Positions 37,218-44,760 of a stretch of DNA of 64,000 bases are shown piece after piece. The number at the start of each line of letters is the position of its first letter. Positions within the stretch are counted from its first letter, which is position 1. A model generated the notes under the pieces. It did not search any database and had not been told where the DNA came from. It worked only from the letters and a program-made list of their open reading frames with translations. Origin of the DNA: Entomobacter blattae (GTDB taxonomy: Bacteria; Pseudomonadota; Alphaproteobacteria; Acetobacterales; Acetobacteraceae). The position numbers and the translations under genes were made by a program. The DNA is taken from assembly GCF_014672835.1 (NCBI RefSeq), contig NZ_CP060244.1, positions 2,637,843 through 2,701,842 on the forward strand, written 5' to 3'.

Positions 37218-38021
37218 ATGGAACATACCCCTTCACCACAAGAAATGCCCCTTGTCTGCTACAACGCTTTTTACAATACCCCTGCCGGACAGGCTTTCAA
37301 AAAGCATTTAGGCCGGATATTGTTGCAGATCTGGCCCACACTTCACCATCTTTCCTTACTTGGCTTGGGGTATACAGCCCCCTATATCCCACTCTGGCAA
37401 GAACAAACCCAACCCACCATGACACTTTGGCCGGTCGCTGAGCACACGCCCCTCACTTTTCCCAACCTCTCTCAGCATGACAATTTTTTTCCTTCCTGTT
37501 GTATCAGCTCTAGCGAGAACCTTCCCTTTCCCGATTCCAGTATCGATAGGATTTTTCTCATCCACCCTGCTCTCTCTCGCAAAAGCCTTTTCCATCTTAT
37601 AAAAGAAAGCCGGCGTATCCTTAAGGAGAATGGCAGCATGATTATAGCCCTTCCCAACCGGTATAATATTTTGGGGTATATGTTTCCCTTCCATTTGGAA
37701 AAAAAATGGGGAACCTTTCAATGTGATCGGTTATTCTCCGCAGCTTCCCTCAGCATCCAAAAGCAATATTTTGTAAGCTTTTCCCCTATTTCCCGCATAC
37801 CAGAACCTCTCTATCAAGGCTTGGATTTTATTGGAAGAAACCTTTTTCCCTTCCTATCTGGCTTTATTCTGACAGAGGTTTGTAAAACCGTCTATAACCC
37901 CATTCCTAAAGAAGCCATGCTTTTTTCAAGGCGTCTTTTAACGCAATCTCTTTCTCCTCAATATAACAATGCCAACCATTATCCCCAAAACAGTACAGAG
38001 AAAGAATGGACGCAAACCTGA
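37218..38021 (+). CDS. Class I SAM-dependent methyltransferase-like protein
   Basis: The 267-residue protein has a class I methyltransferase layout. A diverged glycine-rich region (LSLLGLGYTAPY) replaces the usual GxGxG, and the later strands fit: SSSENLPFPDSSIDRIFLIHPA (acidic loop and post-motif) and SRRILKENGSMIIALPNRYNIL (motif III). It is normally found beside gloB in alphaproteobacteria; its substrate is unknown. The C-terminal tail is low in charge and rich in N/Q/S. Because the SAM loop is diverged, activity is uncertain. Confidence 0.75.
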   Translation: MEHTPSPQEMPLVCYNAFYNTPAGQAFKKHLGRILLQIWPTLHHLSLLGLGYTAPYIPLWQEQTQPTMTLWPVAEHTPLTFPNLSQHDNFFPSCCISSSENLPFPDSSIDRIFLIHPALSRKSLFHLIKESRRILKENGSMIIALPNRYNILGYMFPFHLEKKWGTFQCDRLFSAASLSIQKQYFVSFSPISRIPEPLYQGLDFIGRNLFPFLSGFILTEVCKTVYNPIPKEAMLFSRRLLTQSLSPQYNNANHYPQNSTEKEWTQT

Positions 38022-38116
38022 TATGGATTAAGTTTGCGCCTATCTGATTTTCATCCTATAAAACCATAACATGTCCACAAGCAGTCTAACATTGTCCCTG
38101 GATAGAGGTTCTTCGC

Positions 38117-38797
38117 ATGTCGCTTATAAAATCTGCAAAACTTGTTATCGCTCCTCCTAACCCCGCAGGTTATCCGTTCATCATTGCTGGCGGAGCCCTA
38201 GCCCTTCTAGGAAAATTTATTATACCAGGCAAAGTTGGCCGCATCTGCTTTAACGGCGGTATTTTTTTTGCTGGCTTCTGCCTGTATTTTTTCAGGGACC
38301 CCGAACGGTTTCCGCCCGCCATATCCAAAGCTATTGTCGCCCCAGCTGATGGCAGAGTTATTTCTGTTGAAAAAGTTCTTCCACCCCCTGAGCTAAACCT
38401 GGGGAAAGTCCCACGCTGGCGAGTAGCCATATTCCTTTCAGTACTGGATGTCCATATTAACCGTATGCCCGCTGCGGGAAAAGTGGTTCAAACCGTTTAC
38501 CATCCGGGCCAGTTCTTGAATGCAAGCCTCGACAAAACAGCTGAAACCAATGAACGAAACAGTATAACCCTGCAACTGGACAGTGGGGCAAAACTCGGTG
38601 TTGTACAAATAGCAGGCCTTATAGCCCGGCGCATTGTTTGCGAGGCCCAAAAAAACATGCGCTATGAGAAAGGCGAACGCTTCGGGCTCATCCGCTTTGG
38701 CTCTAGAACAGATCTCTACCTTCCTGAAGGGGCTATTCCCTTGGTGAGTAAAGGTCAGCGTATGACGGGGGGGGAAACCATTATTGCCCATTCCTGA
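38117..38797 (+). CDS. psd: Phosphatidylserine decarboxylase proenzyme
   Basis: The 226-residue protein is the short PSD type. A membrane-associated N-terminus (PFIIAGGALALLGKFI, FFAGFCLYFFRDPERFPP) is followed by APADGRVISVEKV, VDVHINRMPAAG-like VLDVHINRMPAAG, and the self-cleavage site RFGSRTDLYLPEG, where cleavage between Gly195 and Ser196 makes the pyruvoyl group. It turns phosphatidylserine into phosphatidylethanolamine at the inner membrane. It overlaps pssA by 14 bp, so substrate-making and -using enzymes are coupled. Confidence 0.95.
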   Translation: MSLIKSAKLVIAPPNPAGYPFIIAGGALALLGKFIIPGKVGRICFNGGIFFAGFCLYFFRDPERFPPAISKAIVAPADGRVISVEKVLPPPELNLGKVPRWRVAIFLSVLDVHINRMPAAGKVVQTVYHPGQFLNASLDKTAETNERNSITLQLDSGAKLGVVQIAGLIARRIVCEAQKNMRYEKGERFGLIRFGSRTDLYLPEGAIPLVSKGQRMTGGETIIAHS

Positions 38798-39716
38798 CCC
38801 TACCCCCACCCCAAACACCCCAGACCCTTCAGCAGCCAAAAACCAGTCGCTTCTTTTACAACGCCGATTAAAGCGCCTGCGAAAAAGTGTACGCCCCAGA
38901 GTCAAAGGCCCCTCTTTCAACAAGCTCGTCCCCAATCTGTTAACCCTTTTAGGGCTTTGTGCAGGGTTAACCAGCATACGATTTGCGTTAAACGGGCATT
39001 TTAACCTTGCCGTCATTGCTTTGTTAATTGCTGCCTGCCTTGATGGAGTAGATGGGCGCATTGCCAGACTCTTAAGGGCAACCAGTCATTTTGGGGCTGA
39101 GTTCGACAGCCTCTCAGACTTTCTAAGCTTTGGGGTAGCCCCCAGCCTTATCCTTTATCTATGGTCTCTCGATCATGCAGGACGATACGGCTTTGTACCC
39201 TGCATTATGTTTACCGTTTGCATGGCGCTTAGGCTTGCTCGTTTTAATGCAAGCCTAGGGCTGGAGGAAAGCCGCATTTTCCTCAAACCCAAATATGCCA
39301 GCAATTTTTTTACAGGCGTTCCCGCACCCGCAGGAGCGGGACTGGCCCTTTTTCCTATATTCCTAGGGTTGGAGGGCCATAAACTTCAGTTAGAATGGCT
39401 TATTACCTTTAGCCATACACCTTTGCTTTCTGCCCTTTTTTTGGCGGGAACCTCCTTCTTGTTGGTATCGACTTTACCAGTTTGGTCTTTTAAGAACTTT
39501 AAAGTGCCCGCAGAATATGTGCTTCCCCTTTTGCTCGGAACGGGAGGATATACAGCTATCCTTGTAGCAGACCCATGGGGGGCACTGGCCTTTGCAGGAA
39601 TATTATATCTTTGTATGTTACCGTTCAGCCACCGGAGCTATCTTCGCCTGAAGAAAGATGCTCATGCTCTGAAGGAAGCCCCTGATGATCCTCCACAAAC
39701 GTCATCAATGCCATAA
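38784..39716 (+). CDS. pssA: CDP-diacylglycerol--serine O-phosphatidyltransferase
   Basis: The 310-residue membrane protein has the CDP-alcohol phosphatidyltransferase motif DGVDGRIARLLRATSHFGAE-FDSLSD (DG-x2-AR-x8-G-x3-D-x3-D), followed by FGVAPSLILYLWSL and several membrane helices. It makes phosphatidylserine from CDP-diacylglycerol and serine. The N-terminus has a Pro-rich tail (PIPDPTPTPNTPDPS) that overlaps psd by 14 bp. Its last 92 bp overlap the end of the convergent hyfI-like gene. It ends an apparent methyltransferase-psd-pssA group. Confidence 0.95.
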   Translation: MPIPDPTPTPNTPDPSAAKNQSLLLQRRLKRLRKSVRPRVKGPSFNKLVPNLLTLLGLCAGLTSIRFALNGHFNLAVIALLIAACLDGVDGRIARLLRATSHFGAEFDSLSDFLSFGVAPSLILYLWSLDHAGRYGFVPCIMFTVCMALRLARFNASLGLEESRIFLKPKYASNFFTGVPAPAGAGLALFPIFLGLEGHKLQLEWLITFSHTPLLSALFLAGTSFLLVSTLPVWSFKNFKVPAEYVLPLLLGTGGYTAILVADPWGALAFAGILYLCMLPFSHRSYLRLKKDAHALKEAPDDPPQTSSMP

Positions 39717-40176
39717 GCTCGGTTAAAATCTCCAGAGGGGAAGGAGGACAGCCAGGAATATTCAATACAGTTTCAACCCAACCTTGTGTCCCTCCCTTAA
39801 CGGCATAATTACGGGCAAAACTTTCCCCACCATCGATGGCACACTGCCCCAAAGCGATAATTCCCCAGGGATTGGGAATCTGCTGCCAGGCGGCTTCAAT
39901 CACAGGGGTCATATTACAGCTAATCGCCCCAGTCAAAAGAAGAAAATCCGCCTGTTGGGGCGTGGTAACAGCCTGAAGCCCCAGAGAGTTTACCCCGTAA
40001 GCACTTCCTAAAAGGTTTTCGAATTCCATGCCACATCCCCCACATTCACCCGCACTTAAAGGAAAAATCCTGTAAAGACGCGAGAGAGGAGAATATTCCG
40101 CCATATCTAATGATTTACGGGCCAGAAGATTGGTAAGAAAAATTTTTAAAATTGTCATGATAGGCCTACAAATCAC
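39625..40176 (-). CDS. Hydrogenase-4-like small subunit (HyfI/NuoB homologue)
   Basis: The protein has about 183 residues from GTG (40176), or 177 from ATG (40158). It matches the NuoB/HycG-type small subunit: GECGGCGMEFENL (Cys45, Cys48), LGQCAIDGG (Cys112) and NIPGCPPSPLEIL (Cys143) are the four ligands of one 4Fe-4S cluster (N2 type). It would receive or donate electrons next to the large subunit encoded upstream, with which it overlaps by 4 bp. It is the last gene of the hyf-like operon. The C-terminal 25 residues lie antisense to the pssA end, and may be a late extension. Confidence 0.88.
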   Translation of the reverse strand: MICRPIMTILKIFLTNLLARKSLDMAEYSPLSRLYRIFPLSAGECGGCGMEFENLLGSAYGVNSLGLQAVTTPQQADFLLLTGAISCNMTPVIEAAWQQIPNPWGIIALGQCAIDGGESFARNYAVKGGTQGWVETVLNIPGCPPSPLEILTELMALMTFVEDHQGLPSEHEHLSSGEDSSGG

Positions 40177-41792
40177 ATATCTAGCGCCGAAAGGGCATAG
40201 CCCAAACTCGCCAGAAGCATGCTGGCCTCGTGACAGCTTTCCTTTTCCAAAATTTTTTCAGCCAGTTGGGGGAAAAGTAAGGAGGGATCAGACCATATCA
40301 GATTTTCTACTTTTTCCTCTTTTATGGACAGCCAACACCATACCCCACCATAGGCCCCTTCTGCAAACCCTATCCCTTCGGCTTGCGCTGTCACCGCTAT
40401 AGTGGGCATGGTCATTTCAAAAAGTTCTGGCTCATCTGTTTTTAACAAACCCACAACATTCTCAATAATGGTACAGGCGTTCAAGAGCTCCATCAAACGG
40501 ATCTTGACCCTTGTTTCAACACAACCCTCCCTATAGCTTATAGGCTTGAGCCATTCCAAGCTATAGCCAAGCTGATGGCGCCGTAAATCTAAATCACGTC
40601 CACTGGCTCGCCCATTACAGCCATCAAGATTAAGGGCTATGGCAAAAGAAAAAGGAATAACTCCCTTCCCTTTTAAGGCCTTTCTGACCCCAATGGACTG
40701 ATAATAGGAGTCCTTTAAAATACCAGCCTGAATTCGGATGTTTTTTACTTCTTCTTCAAGGTGAAAAAGTGGGTCTTCGCGAATGTCAAACTTTACACCC
40801 AGTGGATGAATGCTATCCATCATAAAGCGATGACCAGTTAGAACGGCAGACAGGCGAAAAATATTCTCCATTATTTTTTCGCAATACCCCGCCAAGAGAC
40901 TCACATCCAATTGAGTAAAAACAGCCTTTAAAACGGATAAATGTGACCGGATACGCTCTAGCTCCAGCAAAATAACCCGTAAAAGCACAACCCGCTCCCC
41001 AAGTCTCACCCCTTGCGAGGCTTCAACAGCCGTAACAAAGGCCAACTGGCTTGCCACACTGGATGAGGCTGCAATGCGAGAAACCACCTTTAAGGATTTT
41101 CCTATAGAAGCACCCACTATTCTAGAGGCAATTCCTCGGTGCCCATAGCCTGGCTGTATATGCGCAGCCAAGACTTTACCATAGCTACATACCATGTGAG
41201 TAGAATAGGGGCCTTGCATCTCCCCTATTGCAGGACCCTTCTCCATAATGGCCAGAGAAGGAGATAACACTTTATTCAACTTGGGAAAGACAGGTCTAAA
41301 AACAGATTCCACCATAACAGAAGATGTTTTCAGGGGGTGGGTTTGCTTCCAGCAATTATGGTCAACAAAACTGGTGAGTTCCTCCCCTGAGAGACCCTCT
41401 ATCCCCCACAAATCATAAAGTAGGCGTTCATAGATGAGAGCATTCGCCCTCGCTGTAGAAAGAGACCTAAAACGGTTACCCTCAATATCTGTACTCACGA
41501 CGCATGGCTTATACCCATGCTCCAAAAACAGAGTAAATAACTGACGACCATCACTCCAAAGACCAGAAAAAAATAGGGTATCAATGGCCAATTTGTCTAC
41601 AAATTCCAACCATTGGGCTTCATTTAACTCATAGTGAGAAAAAAAATCTTCCTCATAACTATAATACACCCTGCCGGAAGCTCGTTGGGAACAACTCTTT
41701 ACAAAGTCTATGGCCGTTAATTGTCCGTTAGGAGCATGCTGCCCTTCCTGGCCCAAATACATGGAAAGAAGTTCTTTTTCCCACTCTCCCAT
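40173..41792 (-). CDS. Hydrogenase-4-like large subunit (HyfG homologue) lacking NiFe ligands
   Basis: The 539-residue protein combines a NuoC-like N-terminal part (about 1-170) and a NuoD/HycE-like large-subunit part. HIQPGYGHRGIASRIVG and LAFVTAVEASQGVRLGERV mark the large-subunit fold. In NiFe hydrogenases an RxCGxC motif follows; here it reads RIAASSSVA (residues 239-247). The C-terminal DPCxxC is replaced by SDPSLLFP (about 501-508). All four metal cysteines are missing, so it cannot be a hydrogenase. This type is known from the Ehr (energy-converting hydrogenase-related) complexes. Electrons would come from an unknown partner via the HyfI cluster. Start ATG 41790-41792. Confidence 0.88.
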   Translation of the reverse strand: MGEWEKELLSMYLGQEGQHAPNGQLTAIDFVKSCSQRASGRVYYSYEEDFFSHYELNEAQWLEFVDKLAIDTLFFSGLWSDGRQLFTLFLEHGYKPCVVSTDIEGNRFRSLSTARANALIYERLLYDLWGIEGLSGEELTSFVDHNCWKQTHPLKTSSVMVESVFRPVFPKLNKVLSPSLAIMEKGPAIGEMQGPYSTHMVCSYGKVLAAHIQPGYGHRGIASRIVGASIGKSLKVVSRIAASSSVASQLAFVTAVEASQGVRLGERVVLLRVILLELERIRSHLSVLKAVFTQLDVSLLAGYCEKIMENIFRLSAVLTGHRFMMDSIHPLGVKFDIREDPLFHLEEEVKNIRIQAGILKDSYYQSIGVRKALKGKGVIPFSFAIALNLDGCNGRASGRDLDLRRHQLGYSLEWLKPISYREGCVETRVKIRLMELLNACTIIENVVGLLKTDEPELFEMTMPTIAVTAQAEGIGFAEGAYGGVWCWLSIKEEKVENLIWSDPSLLFPQLAEKILEKESCHEASMLLASLGYALSALDM

Positions 41793-41804
41793 CAGTGGCC
41801 CCCT

Positions 41805-43145
41805 TTACTTTGCCTTTGTTGTTGTGGCCACTAACTCTGTTGCCGTACCATACAATAGTGAAGAAAAAAACAAAACCGGTATCCCTGAGGCCAAAAAATA
41901 GACAAGAATAATAGCCGTAATAGGCTTAACCATCACCGTTCCACCATCCAGGGTTTCTAACGAGGCAGACTCTTGTATTTTTTGATAAAAATAATGCCTT
42001 CCTGAAACAACAAGAACGCCTAAAACCCCTATCCCAAAAATTCCAAACCAGAAAAGCTGATGAAACAAATATCTTACCAGCACGATATCCCCAATAAAAA
42101 AACCTGCTGGCGGAAGCCCGAGGCAAAATATCGTACCCACAAATAATAGAAGCTTGTTGTCGCATCCCCCTTTTTCCAACCATAAGCCCAAAGGGGTTAT
42201 TAATGCCAACACCCCCATGAGCAGAAGGCTTATTGAGGTAGCCTCACCAGTTTTCAGGCCCAAGCAAGCCAACGCAGCCCCAAAATGGATGAATATGGAC
42301 GCCATGATGAAATTCTTTCGGAAAGCCTGTACAATCCCCCATCCCACAACCCCTATACTGGCGGGAATAAGAAGACTGGCCTGGATACCAATATTTTCCA
42401 TCCTCTCAGGCCAGCGTAATACCAAACCATAAAGACAAAGCAGAAAAAACGGAAGGAAAACCACCCCCATCCCCCTTCCCCTTTGCATTTTCTGTAAACA
42501 GACAGAAAGGCAATATACAGCATGAAGCATAACACCTGCCCCATACAAGATCAGCCCTTCAGAAACACTCATGACCCACCCAACCTGGGCGGTATCCCCT
42601 CCATAAGGGGCAAGCAAAATTCCAGAAAGGCTTATGATCCATCCTGGAAGAAAAACATGCAGGCCATTGGCAAAAGCCCTATTTTCAAACCGGGCCAGTA
42701 AAGCTTGCGGTTTAAAAAAAACGCAACTCACCATTACAAACATCCCCAGCACGCAAGCCCAGACCACATGAATATAAGTCGCTGCTATTGCGAATTGGGT
42801 AAGACCGGCCAAACACCAGAATATCATTCCATCCTTATGCTGGAATGGTTTGTTTTCCCAAGGGCGTGCAAATAGGATATGGCCAACGAGCTGAGAAAAA
42901 AGCAGTACTAAAAAACATGCCCATACAGGTTGACTATCTTCCCAGAATAAAACACTAACAGGACGGCCTGTTCTAGAAATAATCCCTATCCACCATACCA
43001 GAAACTGGATAACCATAACCGCCCAGCTCCCGCGGAGCACCCATTGCCCTTTGGGAATTCCCAGTAAAATGCTTGCCCCAAGAAAAGGCCATAATAAATA
43101 CCAAAGAAAAATAGAAGACCAGTGAATATGGGCAACAGCATCCAT
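41805..43145 (-). CDS. Antiporter-like membrane subunit (HyfF homologue), diverged
   Basis: The 446-residue protein consists almost wholly of membrane helices (about 13). It occupies the HyfF place in the operon. Typical for the family are the later segments GLPPAGFFIGDIVLVRYL and the HFGAALACLGLKTGEA helix, but the lysine/glutamate-bearing central helices and the PxAHxxAPSPVSALL loop of proton-pumping NuoL/HyfF proteins are not recognisable. It is also shorter than the usual 480-530 residues. It starts with ATG that overlaps the hyfE-like stop by 1 bp. Assignment is by order and hydrophobicity plus weak motif match. Confidence 0.75.
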   Translation of the reverse strand: MDAVAHIHWSSIFLWYLLWPFLGASILLGIPKGQWVLRGSWAVMVIQFLVWWIGIISRTGRPVSVLFWEDSQPVWACFLVLLFSQLVGHILFARPWENKPFQHKDGMIFWCLAGLTQFAIAATYIHVVWACVLGMFVMVSCVFFKPQALLARFENRAFANGLHVFLPGWIISLSGILLAPYGGDTAQVGWVMSVSEGLILYGAGVMLHAVYCLSVCLQKMQRGRGMGVVFLPFFLLCLYGLVLRWPERMENIGIQASLLIPASIGVVGWGIVQAFRKNFIMASIFIHFGAALACLGLKTGEATSISLLLMGVLALITPLGLWLEKGGCDNKLLLFVGTIFCLGLPPAGFFIGDIVLVRYLFHQLFWFGIFGIGVLGVLVVSGRHYFYQKIQESASLETLDGGTVMVKPITAIILVYFLASGIPVLFFSSLLYGTATELVATTTKAK

Positions 43146-43726
43146 TATGAGATTTTCTTATTCCCTGTCTTCCTATACAGGAAGGCAAACCCGTTTAAAA
43201 CTACAAACAGGCCACTGACCATGCTTACTCCCCCCATAAAGCCACCACTGGCCAATAAAAACAGCCCACATGTTGAAAGCCATAACCCCAATAAGAGATC
43301 TTGAATAGAATGCTTCCTGGGGATTTGCCATATCCCTACTATAACTAAAGCCATGGCTACAGCAATGAAATGGTCAAAATACACATGTTGCTTTACAGGA
43401 GGGATACACACCAATATACAGGCTGTTACAATAACTTTGCCTATCGCCCCTTTCTGCCGATTAGTTTGTCCCTCTACGCTTCTGACCATGTCATAAGGGT
43501 TTTTACGCCGACAGCAATACCCCATGGCAATGGCACTGATAACAGGTATTCCTGAAAGGAGAACCCCATAAGGAAAAAAGGAAAAGGCGTTGGCATAAAG
43601 CTGTTTTTGCAAGGCAATAAAAACCGTACCCCCTACAAAAAAACCATAAATAACCATAGACAGGAAGCGCTCTCCTGTAAGGGTAAATGCTCCTAATAGC
43701 AAACCACCGGCCATAAGAAAAAACAT
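43145..43726 (-). CDS. HyfE-like membrane subunit
   Basis: The 193-residue protein has about six membrane helices, with SIQDLLLGLWLSTCGLFLLASGGFMGG near the C-terminus. Size, hydrophobic pattern and position between the HyfC-like and HyfF-like genes identify it as the HyfE subunit (NuoK-related). It is slightly shorter than HyfE of enterobacteria (about 216 residues). It is 4 bp downstream of the HyfC-like gene. Motif evidence alone would be weak; context carries the call. Confidence 0.72.
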   Translation of the reverse strand: MFFLMAGGLLLGAFTLTGERFLSMVIYGFFVGGTVFIALQKQLYANAFSFFPYGVLLSGIPVISAIAMGYCCRRKNPYDMVRSVEGQTNRQKGAIGKVIVTACILVCIPPVKQHVYFDHFIAVAMALVIVGIWQIPRKHSIQDLLLGLWLSTCGLFLLASGGFMGGVSMVSGLFVVLNGFAFLYRKTGNKKIS

Positions 43727-43730
43727 TTCC

Positions 43731-44738
43731 CTAATGCACTCCCCACGTTAGCAACAAAGTTATACCACCCAGTAATGCAGAAATATAGCCATTACGCCTG
43801 CCTGAACCATGAAACAAAACCAATAATTGTTGGAGTATCACAAGAACAAGGGCTGCAAAAAACGTTCTTACTACAAAGACAATAATGGCAAACCCTAGCC
43901 CAATGAGCCATTGTACAAGCCCAACACCCGAAAATACCGCAGGCATGCCTATTAAAGTGGGAGCAACAACCATATCTCCTATCAATGTCACCCAAAATAA
44001 CTGCTCAAGGTCGGCCTTATAAGCCATAAAAAACCAACTACGGCCAGAAAAGCTCTCCAGAATATCTTCCCCAAACTTGCCAGACCCAGACTTACCAGAC
44101 AAAGATTTGCCAGATAAAGACAGTGGCTGAACAATAACCAGCAACAAAGAAATGGCTATAAGAACCTGAAAGGCAAAGTTATCGGGCAGAAAACCATACT
44201 CTTTCATCTGTTGCAGGCACCAGGCCACACTCTCTGTACCATACAAATTCATAAAAATAGCGGTCACAAGAAAAGCGGTGACCATAATCCAGACACTGTC
44301 TTTCAAAAAGAACAACACAGACAATTTTACAGTGTTCACAGCACTATGGACACCCCACACCCCCAAAAGGCGGCTTATGATAACAAGGCCTATAATCGTT
44401 AAAAATGAAGAAAGGGAGGCTGTGACCATCCCAATTGAAAATGACGGTAACAACGCCCACGCAGCAAACATGCTGACTAAAGAAAGAAACGCCGGCATAG
44501 ACAGTACTGCTGCAAAAATAGGAATTTTTCTTTCTTTTATTTCCATCATCTGGGCCGTATGATCTCCCCCATAATAGGCAGAAAAAAATTCTGCCCAACG
44601 CCCGCTTATGGGTGTTTGTACCCCTCGTAGAAACCAAGACTCCAAAAACCTTTTAAACCCAACATATAAAGGGGCCATAACACCTATAACCCCCATATGC
44701 AAAACCAATACAGCTACGGAAAGAAAAAACTCTGCCAT
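43731..44738 (-). CDS. HyfC-like membrane subunit (NuoH homologue) with SGK repeats
   Basis: The 335-residue protein has about eight membrane helices and occupies the HyfC position. In HyfC/NuoH the conserved acidic loop (PVDDPxTHLELTMxHE-type) precedes a segment with YSGRDLAL; here that second part is seen as ESFSGRSWFFMAYKADLEQLF, but the acidic loop is replaced by SLSGKSLSGKSGSGK (residues 207-221), made of three 15-bp repeats at 44076-44120. The loop normally lies next to the quinone or electron-transfer site, so loss is expected to change function. Start ATG 44736-44738, 22 bp after the HyfB-like gene. Confidence 0.8.
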   Translation of the reverse strand: MAEFFLSVAVLVLHMGVIGVMAPLYVGFKRFLESWFLRGVQTPISGRWAEFFSAYYGGDHTAQMMEIKERKIPIFAAVLSMPAFLSLVSMFAAWALLPSFSIGMVTASLSSFLTIIGLVIISRLLGVWGVHSAVNTVKLSVLFFLKDSVWIMVTAFLVTAIFMNLYGTESVAWCLQQMKEYGFLPDNFAFQVLIAISLLLVIVQPLSLSGKSLSGKSGSGKFGEDILESFSGRSWFFMAYKADLEQLFWVTLIGDMVVAPTLIGMPAVFSGVGLVQWLIGLGFAIIVFVVRTFFAALVLVILQQLLVLFHGSGRRNGYISALLGGITLLLTWGVH

Positions 44739-44760
44739 TTTCTATCTCTCCTAGACATGT

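Noticed and set aside
38438..39061. 207-codon minus-strand ORF over psd/pssA
   Set aside because: Both plus-strand genes there are well supported; the antisense frame has no recognisable domain.
40173..41792. NiFe hydrogenase large subunit
   Set aside because: All four metal-binding cysteines are missing in the two expected motifs.
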